DNA of 64,000 nucleotides from JABFRG01 sp038210445 (GCA_038210445.1 JBBQWQ010000014.1:62001-126000), one strand, 5' to 3'; shown: positions 1 through 8,764, counted from the first letter of the stretch. Numbers and translations are program-made. The notes: generated by a model not told the origin, from the letters alone.

Positions 1-756
1 CGGCATGCGGGCGAGGCGCGTCACCACCGCGCGCACGTCCTCCAGTCTCATGCGTGCACCATGCACGCGATCGCCATCGTAGGTGCGAAGCCCCAGGTGC
101 ACCGCCGCCAGGGTGGTCATGGTGCCGGCCACACCCACCGGGGCGCCAATGAAGGCCAGCTGCGGCACCTCGGCGAACGCATCGCGCAGCACCTTGCGCA
201 CTTTTTCCAGCGACGCCTCGCTCGGGGGATCGCCGGTCACATGGCGCTCGGTGAGCCGCACGCTCCCCACGTCGAAGCTCTTCTTGTAGCCCAAGACCAC
301 CGCGTCGCCGTGAACCTCTCCCACCGCAATCTCGGTGCTCCCGCCACCGATGTCGTACACCGCGGCGGGGCCGACCGGCAGCGCGAGGCCGGAGATGGCG
401 CCCAGAAACGTGGTGGTGGCTTCTTCGTCACCGCTGAGAATGCGCGCGGGTTTTCCGAAGCCCTCGGTGACGACCGCCTGTACCGGCTCGGCGCCGGCGG
501 CGTCGCGCATGGCGCTGGTGCCCACCACGTCGAAGGCGGTGGCGCCGTGCACGGTCGCCGCGGCTCGGTAGTCGCGCAACGCCTCGCAGGTGCGGGCCAC
601 GGCATCGGGATGCAGTCGCCGCGTGGCATCTACCCCCTGGCCCAGCCGCGTGATGCGCGCCTCCTGGTGCACCGCGCGCACGCGCCCGTCGGGCCCGCGC
701 TCGGCCACGAGCAGGATGACGGTGTTGGTTCCGATGTCGACGGTGGCTACGCGCAT
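1..756 (-). CDS. ppx: Ppx/GppA exopolyphosphatase family (3' truncated by window edge)
   Basis: This enzyme family hydrolyses inorganic polyphosphate or guanosine pentaphosphate in the cytoplasm, linking phosphate storage to the stringent response. The 252 visible residues are the N-terminal ASKHA-fold half. The first phosphate loop VDIGTNTVILLV is at residues 6-17, the family-typical VGTSAMRDA near 78-86, the acidic SGDEEA near 108-113 and the second phosphate loop YDIGGGSTEIAVG near 134-146. The ATG at 754-756 starts directly before the first phosphate loop. The C-terminal part lies outside the window. It is downstream of the OmpA-type lipoprotein gene on the same strand (gap about 57 bp) and is probably co-transcribed. 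Ppx and GppA cannot be told apart without the missing C-terminal half. Confidence 0.85.
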   Translation of the reverse strand, partial: MRVATVDIGTNTVILLVAERGPDGRVRAVHQEARITRLGQGVDATRRLHPDAVARTCEALRDYRAAATVHGATAFDVVGTSAMRDAAGAEPVQAVVTEGFGKPARILSGDEEATTTFLGAISGLALPVGPAAVYDIGGGSTEIAVGEVHGDAVVLGYKKSFDVGSVRLTERHVTGDPPSEASLEKVRKVLRDAFAEVPQLAFIGAPVGVAGTMTTLAAVHLGLRTYDGDRVHGARMRLEDVRAVVTRLARMP

Positions 757-813
757 GGACAAAAGACGACGACGCGAAGGCCAGAGACCTCCGCGTCGCT
801 CGTAGGGAATGCC

Positions 814-1662
814 TTACTTGATGTTGTTCAGGTTGAGCATCTCTTCCACGTTGGGCTGGACGACCAGCTCGACGCGGCGGTTCTTCTGCATCTCGTCTTT
901 GGCCTGCTGGGCAACGGTGCCGGCGACCGGATCGGTCTCGCCGTAGCCGCTCGCGCCCCAATCGATCGGGTTCAAGCCGCCGCCCTGGGGCTTCTTGTCT
1001 TTGTCGCCCTTTTCCGGCGCCAGAGGTCCGATGAGATAGATGAGCACGGTGCGGGCGCGGGCCAGCGACAGGCCCCAGTTGTCCTTGAACGGACCGCCGC
1101 CGTACTTGGCGTTGTCGGTGTGGCCGGCCACCAAGAAGTGGCGGCTGTTGAGGTCCTTGTCGGTGCGGATGATTTCGGCGACCTGGGCCAAGGCGTCTTT
1201 GCCTTGGGGACGAAGCTCGTCTTTGCCCGAGTCGAACAGAATGTCGCCGGGGAGCTGGATGACCATGCGGTTGTTGCGCACGACGACCTTGAGGCCGATG
1301 TCATTGAGCTTCTGCAGCTTGCTGCGAAGCTCCTTGAAGCGCGCTTCGATGACCGCGAGCTGGTCGGCGCGCAGCTTGTACTCGGTGAGCGCCTGCCGCA
1401 GCTTGGCTGCGTCTTCCTTCGACTTCTCCAGGCCCACGCCGGTGTTCTTCAGCTGATCGCGAAGGGTGTCGAGCTCCGACTGAGCCTCGTTGAACTTCGC
1501 CTGATCCGTTGCGAGCTGCCCCTTGGCGGCCTTCAGCTCGGCCGCGATCTTGTCAATCTCTCGCTGCTTCGCCTCGAGCTCTTCGTCGCTGTGTCCACAG
1601 CCGACGGCTCCCAGGGTGAGACCGATCATCGCGACGGTAAAGAATCGTTTCAAAGCATTCAC
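814..1662 (-). CDS. OmpA-family peptidoglycan-binding lipoprotein
   Basis: This 282-residue outer-membrane lipoprotein probably tethers the envelope to peptidoglycan. A short signal peptide ends in the lipobox LGAVGC, followed by an acidic/charged helical segment (about residues 22-115, rich in Glu, Lys and Leu, likely coiled coil). The C-terminal OmpA-like domain shows ILFDSGKDELRPQGKDAL, GHTDN and the NWGLSLARA segment that lines the diaminopimelate-binding groove. A GTG start at 1660-1662 is chosen because GGAGG lies 6 nt upstream and it begins directly at the signal peptide; the open frame extends further upstream without such a signal. The divergent neighbour is the Nudix gene, and the ppx-type gene follows downstream on the same strand. 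Confidence 0.85.
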   Translation of the reverse strand: MNALKRFFTVAMIGLTLGAVGCGHSDEELEAKQREIDKIAAELKAAKGQLATDQAKFNEAQSELDTLRDQLKNTGVGLEKSKEDAAKLRQALTEYKLRADQLAVIEARFKELRSKLQKLNDIGLKVVVRNNRMVIQLPGDILFDSGKDELRPQGKDALAQVAEIIRTDKDLNSRHFLVAGHTDNAKYGGGPFKDNWGLSLARARTVLIYLIGPLAPEKGDKDKKPQGGGLNPIDWGASGYGETDPVAGTVAQQAKDEMQKNRRVELVVQPNVEEMLNLNNIK

Positions 1663-1746
1663 CGAGAACCTCCATTCGTATCGATTGCGCCGGCCAAGGT
1701 ACGCCTTTCCGCGATTCATCGTCAACCATGGTCAACCACGACGAAT

Positions 1747-1763
1747 TTTCGCATTCGGCGAAA
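1747..1763. promoter_or_regulatory. Palindrome upstream of the Nudix/NrtR-like gene
   Basis: TTTCGC and GCGAAA arms are separated by 5 nt, 42 nt upstream of the Nudix gene start in the 142-bp divergent intergenic region. NrtR-type regulators usually control their own operon, so this could be its operator. That link is inference only; it could also be a chance hairpin. Confidence 0.3.
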
Positions 1764-1804
1764 CCGTTGACTTCGTGTGCTCGCCACACCATGCTCGCTT
1801 TTCC

Positions 1805-2584
1805 ATGTACCGCTACGAGTATCCGCGGCCGGCGGTCACCGTCGACGTCGTCATCTTTTCCATGCGCGCCGACGATCTGGTGGTGCTCCTGGTGAAGCGA
1901 AAGCTCGCGCCTTACAAAGGCCAATGGGCGCTTCCAGGTGGGTTCGTGAACCCCAACGAGAGCCTCGATCGCGCCTGCGCGCGGGAGTTGGAAGAGGAAA
2001 CGGGCCTCTCGAACGTGCGGTTTCAGCAGCTGGGTGCCTTCGGCGACCCGGGGCGCGATCCGCGCGGGCACACCATCTCGGTGGCGTTTTTTACGTTCAT
2101 CGTGGCGGAGTCGGCCATCCTTCGGGCCGGCGACGATGCGGCAGAGGTGGCGTGGCATCCGCTGGCGAATCTGGCGAAGGAGTTGCCTACCGGCACCCAC
2201 CCTCCGCCGGCCCGGCGCGTCAAGCCCACGCGCGCCAGCGCGACCGTGGGCAAGGGGGGCAAGGCCGGCCGCCCCTCGCGCGCCACCAAAAAAGGCACCA
2301 TCGACCTCGCTTTTGACCACCGGCGCATCATCGACCTGGCGCAAATGTGCCTGGTGGAGCGGTTGCGCGACCCCACGCGGGCGGCCTCTTTCGACCTGGT
2401 GCCCTCGCACTTCACCATGAGCGAGCTGCAGCGTGTGTACGAGGTGGTGGTGCAACATCCGCTCGACAAGCGGAACTTCCGGGCGAAGCTGCTGGCGGCG
2501 CACCTCATCGAGCCGGCCTCGGCTTCGCGCCGCGGCCCTCATCGGCCCGCTCAACTTTATCGCTGGAAGGGCGCAGCCCGCTGA
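1805..2584 (+). CDS. NrtR-type protein: Nudix hydrolase domain plus C-terminal winged helix
   Basis: This 259-residue protein joins a Nudix domain (about residues 8-125) to a C-terminal winged-helix region (about 165-255, ending QLYRWKG). That is the architecture of NrtR regulators and related ADP-ribose pyrophosphatases of NAD metabolism. The Nudix box is intact: GGFVNPNESLDRACAREL runs into EEETGL, with the RELEEE metal-binding core present, so hydrolysis of ADP-ribose-type substrates is possible. Many NrtR repressors have lost this box. Between the domains lies an unusual Arg/Lys/Pro-rich stretch of about 40 residues (PPPARRVKPTRAS onward). ATG 1805 begins just before the domain. The gene stops 14 bp before a nicotinate phosphoribosyltransferase-like gene, the neighbour expected for an NAD regulator. 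Confidence 0.8.
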   Translation: MYRYEYPRPAVTVDVVIFSMRADDLVVLLVKRKLAPYKGQWALPGGFVNPNESLDRACARELEEETGLSNVRFQQLGAFGDPGRDPRGHTISVAFFTFIVAESAILRAGDDAAEVAWHPLANLAKELPTGTHPPPARRVKPTRASATVGKGGKAGRPSRATKKGTIDLAFDHRRIIDLAQMCLVERLRDPTRAASFDLVPSHFTMSELQRVYEVVVQHPLDKRNFRAKLLAAHLIEPASASRRGPHRPAQLYRWKGAAR

Positions 2585-2598
2585 CGCGATAATGGGGC

Positions 2599-4101
2599 AT
2601 GGCAAGCCTGCGCCCACGCATTTCTAGCACGGGTCACGGCGGCGCCGCCGGGGGCGCCTTTGCGCTGCCGTTCGACGCCGATGCCCTGGCGTCGCTGCGG
2701 GTGACGCTTGCTTCGCGCCACGCCAACGCGCGAGCCGCCTTCGAGTGCTCCTTCGTCTCGCTCTCCGAGAGCACCGGCTTCGTGGTGCTGGCGGGCCTGG
2801 AGCCGCTGCTCGAGACCCTGGAGCGGGTGCGAATCTCCGCCGAAGACGCCGACTGGCTGGTGGAGAACGGCCTGTGGGACGAAGCCACCGCCGACGCGGT
2901 GGGCGACATGCGTCTGCTGGTGGACGTAGACGCAGCGGCCGAGGGCACCGCGGTGTTTCCCGGAGAGGCTGTGCTCTGCATCGATGGTCCGCTCTGGCAA
3001 GCGCAACTGGTGGCCAGCCTGGCGCTCCGCACCCTGGGCGACGCCTCGTCGGTGGCCACGCGCTTCGCACGCATTGCCATCGCCGGCGACCGTGCGGTCG
3101 ACGTGGTCGACGTGAGCAGCGCCCGAGAGGCCAACGCCGAGCGCGCGTGCACGCTGGCAAGGGCGGCCTTCATCGGCGGCGCTTCTTCCACCACATCTCC
3201 GCACGCCGCCAGTGCCTTCGGCATCCCGCTCCGGGCCCGCGAGAGCCCCATCGGGCTGGGCGCCACCCGCGATCGCGAGGTGAGCCATCGGGCCTGGTTC
3301 CAGTCGTCGCCGGCCGGCGCGCTGGTGTACTTCGAGCCTAGCCAGCCGGAGCGATCGGCCGAGCGGCTCGCGGTGGCGGCCGAGGGGAACACCGCCGACA
3401 GTTGGGATTCGCGCCCCTTCGCGGTGGAGATTCCGGGTGGCCACTACGTCGACCTGGCCGAGGGCCTGCAGCGCGCCTTCGCGGCGCGCGAGGTGCCGGC
3501 GCCGCACATCTACGTATCCGGGCTTCTCGACGAGTTCGCGGTTCGCGAGCTGCGCCGCGAAATTCCCAGCCTCGCCGGCATTTGCGTCGACGCCACCCGG
3601 CTCTCGGCGGTGGTGCAGGTGCGGGCCGAGGTGGTGGCGCTCGAGGAAGACGGCCGCTGGTCGCCGCGTATGCGCTATGCAGACTCGCTGGTGGCCTGCT
3701 CCGACCCCGGGCGCAAGCTGGTAATGCGCTACCACGACGCCCAGGGGCACCCGGTGGCCGACGTGGCCCACGCCACCAGCGAACGCATGCAGTCTGCACG
3801 TGGCGTGGAGTTCGTAGACCGCATCACCGGCGCGCGCACCAAGGTGGCAGCCCAGCGCGGCGCGCCCCTGCTCTCCAACGTCATGCGGGCCGGCAAGCGC
3901 AGCGTCACCGCCGATTCGCTCGCGACCGTGAGGAGCCGCGCCCAAACCGAGCTGGGCGCCCTGAGCGATCGCGAAAAGCGCCTTACCCAGCCCTCTCGCT
4001 ATCCCATCGGCATGACCGACGCCCTCTTCGCGCTGAAGACCGAGCTCTTCGAGAGCTCCGAAGATCAACAGAGCGGCGACGAGGAAAGTCAGCGTCCGTA
4101 G
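2599..4101 (+). CDS. Nicotinate phosphoribosyltransferase-like protein with degenerate active site
   Basis: Five hundred residues align along their length with the PncB/NAPRTase fold. Family segments such as VVLAGLEPLLETLERVRI (62-79), AVFPGEAVLCIDGPLWQAQL (118-137) and AAFIGGASSTT (189-199) are clear. However, the N-terminal TDLYQLTM motif, the His-containing GTHAHSW loop, the DSGDL phosphoribose motif and the ASGDLDE motif are all absent or changed (for example GGHYVD near 280 and YVSGLLDEF near 305-313). Authentic NAPRTase turns nicotinate and PRPP into NaMN; this one may be inactive, regulatory or altered in substrate. It lies 14 bp after the NrtR-type gene and is surely co-transcribed with it. 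The family fold is fairly certain, the activity is not. Confidence 0.7.
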   Translation: MASLRPRISSTGHGGAAGGAFALPFDADALASLRVTLASRHANARAAFECSFVSLSESTGFVVLAGLEPLLETLERVRISAEDADWLVENGLWDEATADAVGDMRLLVDVDAAAEGTAVFPGEAVLCIDGPLWQAQLVASLALRTLGDASSVATRFARIAIAGDRAVDVVDVSSAREANAERACTLARAAFIGGASSTTSPHAASAFGIPLRARESPIGLGATRDREVSHRAWFQSSPAGALVYFEPSQPERSAERLAVAAEGNTADSWDSRPFAVEIPGGHYVDLAEGLQRAFAAREVPAPHIYVSGLLDEFAVRELRREIPSLAGICVDATRLSAVVQVRAEVVALEEDGRWSPRMRYADSLVACSDPGRKLVMRYHDAQGHPVADVAHATSERMQSARGVEFVDRITGARTKVAAQRGAPLLSNVMRAGKRSVTADSLATVRSRAQTELGALSDREKRLTQPSRYPIGMTDALFALKTELFESSEDQQSGDEESQRP

Positions 4102-4177
4102 TTGCCAACCATCGCGCACGGGTCGGTGCGCTAGCTAGCTAGTTGGGAAAACTGGCCGTCAACCGGGGGCAAGGTCA

Positions 4178-5356
4178 CTACCCACCGTGCCCGGGGCGCG
4201 GCGTGACGCTGGCGCTCCCCGGTCCTAAACGTGGCCGGTAGCGCTGTCCCGCGCGCAAAATGGGGCGTTCGAATGCGAACCACGAGAGCGCGGCGAGCGT
4301 TACCGAGAGGGTCCACGCGATCGTACCACGCAACAACGCAACCGGCGGAAGCCAGGGGGCTCGAATGCGCCACACCCACACGATGACGAAGAGGTGGACG
4401 ATGTAGATGCCGTAGCTGATCCGCCCGATACCCGCCAAAAGCGGGAATCCGAGCACCGCCGAGAGAGAGGTGGCGGCGTTGCGCCAAAGGGCGATGACCA
4501 GCGCGCCGACCGCGAAAGCGAGGAGCGTGGGCAACAGCGCCGCCCAGCGAGCTCCGAGCGCTTGGTCCCACGCAAGCGCGATGAAGAGCGTCGCACAAAG
4601 AGCGCCAAGTGCGTACACCAGGTGCGTCGCTCGGTCCGCCGGCGCGCGTGTTTCGGCCTTCCGAGCGAAGACCGCGCTGAGTATCCCAGCCCCAAAGGCG
4701 TCCAAGTGAAGGGGCGCAAGGACCCACGCCCACGCTGCACGCCCGGTTCGCCCCGCAAGCCCGACGCGGAGCGCGACGCACGCAATCGCCAGTGAAACGG
4801 CAATGGGCACGAGCCAGCGTCGCGCGGACGTGAGCACGAAGGGCGGGAACACGAGGTAGAATTGCTCCTCGACGCACAGGCTCCAAAAGTGACCTCCGGC
4901 GCCAATCCAGCCTGCCCCGGCGAAGATCAGAATGTTCGCAGCGTAGGCGAAGTACCAGGGCCACGCGCCGTCGAGCACTTCGAAACCCAAATCGTGTCCG
5001 AAGAGCGCGAGGAGGGTCAACACCGCGAAGTAGAGCGGAACGATGCGGGCGGCGCGTCGTACGCCGAACACCTTCCAGCGCTGGCCGAGCGTCCATTCGG
5101 CACGGTCGCCGAGTGCCCATAGGCGCAGCGTGATCAGAAAACCCGACAGCACGAAGAATGCCTCCACACCAAGGTGCCCCAGCCGCACCAGCGCCGCGTG
5201 CCGGTAGACCGAGTGCGTCCCGAACGCGTGAAACAGGAACACCGCCGCCACCGACAGGCCACGGACCCCGTCGAGCGCAGGCACGTACCGACCTCGCATG
5301 GGCGAGGCATCCGCTTCAGCTACTCGGTCTTGCACCTGCCGTTGCTCCGCCGCCAT
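4178..5356 (-). CDS. Acyltransferase-3 family integral membrane protein
   Basis: This 392-residue multi-pass membrane protein is of the OafA/NolL/acyltransferase-3 type, which O-acylates cell-surface glycans or other extracytoplasmic acceptors. The family start VPALDGVRGLSVAAVFLFHA carries the expected His in the first membrane helix. GVEAFFVLSGFLITLRLW and a VEEQFYLVFP segment follow, then about nine further hydrophobic helices, ending in a basic cytoplasmic tail. ATG 5356 is preferred because GGGAG lies 5 nt upstream; a GTG 13 codons earlier and an ATG 19 codons later are alternatives. Acceptor and donor cannot be told from sequence. Confidence 0.85.
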   Translation of the reverse strand: MAAEQRQVQDRVAEADASPMRGRYVPALDGVRGLSVAAVFLFHAFGTHSVYRHAALVRLGHLGVEAFFVLSGFLITLRLWALGDRAEWTLGQRWKVFGVRRAARIVPLYFAVLTLLALFGHDLGFEVLDGAWPWYFAYAANILIFAGAGWIGAGGHFWSLCVEEQFYLVFPPFVLTSARRWLVPIAVSLAIACVALRVGLAGRTGRAAWAWVLAPLHLDAFGAGILSAVFARKAETRAPADRATHLVYALGALCATLFIALAWDQALGARWAALLPTLLAFAVGALVIALWRNAATSLSAVLGFPLLAGIGRISYGIYIVHLFVIVWVWRIRAPWLPPVALLRGTIAWTLSVTLAALSWFAFERPILRAGQRYRPRLGPGSASVTPRPGHGG

Positions 5357-5789
5357 ACGTGCTCCCGCCCGAAAACTGCGCGAACAGTACCGCACTCTAT
5401 CGTGACCCGCGACTTCATTGTTTGCTTCGAGCGTCGCGCGGAAGCAGACACGAGCGCATCAGCCCGCCCGACCGCGGTTTTGGTGGAGCAATCCCATGTG
5501 CTGCACCGGCGTGGGCGCATGGGCGCGGCAGCGGCGACTCGACCTGCATCGATCTCGACCCGAGCTCCCTGCTCTCTCGGCTGGCCGCATCGGTGCCGGC
5601 ACCCAAGGACACACACCCTCCGCTCTGCCGGGTTCTCGCCTCGGCAAGCAAGCTCCGCTCGCGCACCGTCCCGATGCCTTCGCGAACCCAAACTGTGGAG
5701 GCCGCATGCGCACCCTCGCGCTCGTGCGAATAGCTTGAAATCGCCCTCGGCTTGCCCTTGCGCTCCGACCGTCGCAGCGTGGTCTTGTT

Positions 5790-5940
5790 GATGCTGAGCG
5801 TCTTGGGCTGGCGCCTCGCCGATGCGCTGTGACGCGCTCTGGTAGCCGACACGGAAGCCCACGTCGGCCGCGCTCGTACTCCCGGCCACGAGCAGCCGCC
5901 GCGCCTCGCGAGGACGGAAACTCCCAGTCTCCTCGCGGCT
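5790..5940 (-). pseudogene. Remnant of an AraC-family regulator (C-terminal HTH fragment)
   Basis: On the minus strand, one frame reads GSFRPREARRLLVAGSTSAA, then DVGFRVGYQSASQ, and after an apparent gap GEAPAQDAQH. This matches the end of the first helix-turn-helix and the recognition helix of AraC-type regulators (usual form EARRLL...AADVAFRVGYESASQFSREYRRLFGAPP). The FSREYRRLF part seems deleted and no N-terminal domain is present; the upstream side runs into the protease gene in another frame. About 50 codons remain. The rest of 5400-5790 shows nothing recognisable. Confidence 0.5.
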
Positions 5941-5941
5941 C

Positions 5942-7276
5942 CTAGCGGCAGCTGTCTTTCGCCCACGTGAGGGTCACCCGGGAGCCGCCGGGGAGCGCGG
6001 AGAGCGCGTCCCAGGTGTAGCCGAGTGGCGTGTGAACGCCGAGAAACTTCGCTTTGCCGAAGCGCACCGGGCGCGTGTTGTCGAGGGTGGAGCGAGCAAT
6101 CTCGCGTGCGTCGGAGCGGCCGTCTTGCATTTGCAGCAGCGCGTAGCCGCCACCGTCGATGGGCACGTTGACCGCTTTCCACCAGGTGATACCGGGGCCC
6201 GGCTGCAGGCGAAAGCTCACCTTGTCGCTGGCGACCGCATTCAGCTCCACCACGAAGTTGATCTGATCGCAATCGTCGCCGGTGCGAAGCATACCGGTAC
6301 TGTTGCTGGCGGTTGGGGCCTGCGGGTACCACTGCGCGATGAACTGCTTGTCCATCGCCGACAGCGTCGTATTCCCCGGAATCCCCTTCCCATCCAGTGT
6401 GTGCTCGGCAGGGACAAAATACTCCATGATCGAAAGCGGATCAAACTGGGAGAAGTTGGTATTGTTCGTGCCGTACTTGGCAAATAGTTGGCTATCCACC
6501 TTGGCGCGGTCCCAGGGCGGCGTCATCTTGCCGTAGTCCTCGTAGACCTTGGGCTTGTTCCACGGAATGCCCGCTACCGGAGATTGGTGCTCGTGAATGA
6601 GCCCGAGCGCGTGTCCGAACTCGTGAATCACGACGCGGCTGAGCTCCGTCTCCGAGGTGTCGTCGTCGAACCACCCGAAGTTCATGCTGGGGAGGCCGAA
6701 GGGAATCAAGGTGGATTCACGGCCCACCGCGGACCAGCTCGTTCCGTCCTTCGCGAAGCTGATGCGAACTTCCGCGGGCTGGCTTTCGTCGACGAAGCTG
6801 AACTTGATGTTGGCGTAGCGGGTCCACTCCTCGGCGTACTGCCGCACTTTGTTGCGCACCTTCACGCTGCCGCCCGCCATCTTCACGCGGAGTGTTTGCC
6901 CGGCGTCCCACATGAGGTCGGTCTGGCCGGCGAGGGCCTGTCGTGACACGCCGACGGGCCGCACAATGTTGCCATTGGCGTCGAAGCGGGGCGGAGGCGG
7001 CGCGACCGCCGGCCGCGCCGGGAGCGCACCCGTGGTGCGCCGGTCTACGCAGGCCTTGGCCTTGCTGGTCGTCTCCTTCGGGGTGATCGGCACGAGCGGG
7101 AAGATGGGGGTGACGGGCACCGCAGTGGGCGTCGGGCGCGACGGTGGATCACGCTCGAGCACCGGGCGTCCCTTCCCCGCAGGCGGCAGCGAGAAGGCAT
7201 CGGGCGACGCAGACGTCGTCGCCAATGCAGCCAAGATTCCAAATCCGACGAAACCAACTAAGCGAGAGCGATTCAT
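5942..7276 (-). CDS. Secreted astacin-like (M12A-type) zinc metalloprotease
   Basis: This 444-residue exported protease has a signal peptide (MNRSRLVGFVGFGILAALAT), a Pro-rich linker or propeptide to about residue 100, and a metzincin catalytic domain. The zinc site HEFGHALGLIHE is at 218-229, with the Glu after the third His that marks astacins, and the Met-turn SIMEY is at 282-286. A C-terminal domain of about 110 residues resembles a beta-sandwich. ATG 7276 is chosen over the longer open frame because GGAGG sits 7 nt upstream and the signal peptide follows directly. Remnants of other genes lie on both sides, so this is a rearranged locus. The role is probably degradation of external protein. 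Confidence 0.85.
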   Translation of the reverse strand: MNRSRLVGFVGFGILAALATTSASPDAFSLPPAGKGRPVLERDPPSRPTPTAVPVTPIFPLVPITPKETTSKAKACVDRRTTGALPARPAVAPPPPRFDANGNIVRPVGVSRQALAGQTDLMWDAGQTLRVKMAGGSVKVRNKVRQYAEEWTRYANIKFSFVDESQPAEVRISFAKDGTSWSAVGRESTLIPFGLPSMNFGWFDDDTSETELSRVVIHEFGHALGLIHEHQSPVAGIPWNKPKVYEDYGKMTPPWDRAKVDSQLFAKYGTNNTNFSQFDPLSIMEYFVPAEHTLDGKGIPGNTTLSAMDKQFIAQWYPQAPTASNSTGMLRTGDDCDQINFVVELNAVASDKVSFRLQPGPGITWWKAVNVPIDGGGYALLQMQDGRSDAREIARSTLDNTRPVRFGKAKFLGVHTPLGYTWDALSALPGGSRVTLTWAKDSCR

Positions 7277-7587
7277 GATTGAGCCTCCGGACATCTCCTC
7301 AGCACGCCCCATGCCGACCGCATTCGCCGAAAAAGGAGGCTGAAAACGCACACGTCGGCGCATCGTTGCGCGACTCTCGCGCAACGCTTGGTGCAGCATC
7401 GGCGCAATGGTGTTCCACGGCGAGAGACGCGCGCGCCGACGGACTCGACACTCGTCCGCGCGATCGTGCTCAAGTACCCCTTTGCCGATGGCACGCCCAG
7501 CAGCAGAATGCAGAGAAGTCGAAGAAGCGCCTCGCTTACCCATTTACCCTCCCGGGGTTCGGCACTTTTTCGAAGCAAGTAACGGGT

Positions 7588-7749
7588 CAACGAACGTTCG
7601 ACTTCAACACCGACGGCTTTGCGCACATCGGTCTATTCCCGGATCTCATCGCAGATTCGATGCTGGCAAACGTCGACGTCGAGCCGCTCTTCCGTTCCGC
7701 CGGCGCCTACGTCGACATGTGGAAGCGCGCCGAGAGCAAGAAGCGGTAG
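7588..7749 (+). pseudogene. C-terminal fragment of a hydrolase-like gene
   Basis: A plus-strand frame ends RTFDFNTDGFAHIGLFPDLI then ADSMLANVDVEPLFRSAGAY and VDMWKRAESKKR, with a TAG at 7747-7749. The pattern FDFNTDGxAHxGLxPD...LFRSA..Y..MW resembles the C-terminal end of large amidohydrolase or dipeptidase-like proteins as I remember them. Nothing upstream in frame looks like the rest of such a protein, because the region is occupied by the divergent protease start. It appears to be a 5'-deleted remnant of about 53 codons. The family assignment is tentative. Confidence 0.45.
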
Positions 7750-7758
7750 TGGCGCTCT

Positions 7759-8547
7759 CTAGAAGCTGCCGACGAGGCCTACCGATCCGCCTTGGGGGGT
7801 GACGGCGGCGCTCGGGAGGACGGTGACCGACGGGCTCGCCTTGGCGACTCGCGGCGCCGCTTTGGTTGTGCGGGCGCCGCGCTGGGCCGGCGTCTCTGCG
7901 TTCACGTCTTCGTACGCGAGGAGCCCGGCGTCGACGGAGATGCCCGCGATGTATCCCGCCAACAAGCCCAGACCCAAGCCCACCGCGGCGCAGTCGGTTC
8001 GGGTGTTCGACGTGGAGCCCCCGCACGACGCGGCCCCGACGCCGAAGCCCAGCAGCGCCCCTACGAACGGCGCGCCCAGACGCAGGCCCATGCTACCGAA
8101 GCCTCGGGCGACGTTGCCGTGGGCGAAATGCACCGCCGCGGGACCGCCCAGGTACATGAGTCCCCCGGTGGCGGCCACCGCACCCGACTGCGCCGCGGCG
8201 CCTCCGATGGTCACGAGCAGGCTCGCCCCGTCGACGAGCAGCACCTGCCAGCCGTACCACTCGCGCTTGGTCGCCGGCTGCACCACCGGCGCATCGGCCG
8301 GCCGCGGGCAGTAGATGAGCGGCGCGCCGGCGGCGTCCTTGCCCTCGACGCAGCCTTCCGGGATCACGTACGCGGGCGCAGCGGCGGGAGCCGTTGCCAA
8401 GGGCTGCTGTACCACGGGCGCATCGGCCGGCGCCGAGGGCGGGGGGAGAGGCGGCGGGGGCTCTTGCGCACCGGCCGTCGAAGCGCCGAGAAATACACCC
8501 ACAGAGAGGACGGACATTGCGGCGCTTCGGCCCGAGAACATGCGCAT
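7759..8547 (-). CDS. Exported hypothetical protein with Pro-rich linker and Gly/Ala-rich membrane-like segments
   Basis: The product is 262 residues. An N-terminal signal peptide (MSVLSVGVFLGASTAGAQ) is followed by a Pro/Ala linker, a small two-Cys patch (EGCVEGKDAAGAPLIYCPRP) and four or five Gly/Ala-rich hydrophobic stretches (for example LLVDGASLLVTIGGAAAQSG and LGLGLLAGYIAGISVDAGLL). These look like glycine-zipper-like membrane segments. Similar proteins are common in myxobacteria without assigned function; I do not recognise a named family. GGAG lies 4 nt before ATG 8547, and a second in-frame ATG two codons on is also possible. The gene ends 9 bp from the hydrolase remnant. Confidence 0.6.
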   Translation of the reverse strand: MRMFSGRSAAMSVLSVGVFLGASTAGAQEPPPPLPPPSAPADAPVVQQPLATAPAAAPAYVIPEGCVEGKDAAGAPLIYCPRPADAPVVQPATKREWYGWQVLLVDGASLLVTIGGAAAQSGAVAATGGLMYLGGPAAVHFAHGNVARGFGSMGLRLGAPFVGALLGFGVGAASCGGSTSNTRTDCAAVGLGLGLLAGYIAGISVDAGLLAYEDVNAETPAQRGARTTKAAPRVAKASPSVTVLPSAAVTPQGGSVGLVGSF

Positions 8548-8713
8548 GAAGCTCCAATCTGCGATGTCCATGCCAGCGCGCTCCCGGCAGAAGCGCCGGG
8601 AAAAGCCCGTGTTGGCACAGGGCAAGGGCCGCGGCTCCCTGACATTCGTGTCCGAACCGTAGGTGCCCCGAGACTGATCCCCTCCGCGCATCCCATCAGC
8701 ATACCCACAAAAC

Positions 8714-8749
8714 GAAGCGCGGCGCACCCCGTTCGGTGCGCCGCGCTTC
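8714..8749 (-). terminator. Rho-independent terminator of sodB
   Basis: A perfect 15-bp inverted repeat (GAAGCGCGGCGCACC and its complement) with a 6-nt loop is followed on the minus strand by GTTTTGT. It starts 15 bp after the sodB stop codon, exactly where its terminator should be. Confidence 0.9.
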
Positions 8750-8764
8750 ATCGCCGGAAACGGC

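Noticed and set aside
4131..4142. CTAGCTAGCTAG palindrome after the NAPRTase-like gene
   Set aside because: CTAG is rare in bacterial DNA, but this is a simple 4-bp tandem with no link to a promoter; no function can be argued.
5400..5790. Possible gene in the stretch between the acyltransferase and the AraC remnant
   Set aside because: All frames are short or low-complexity; nothing resembles a protein domain.
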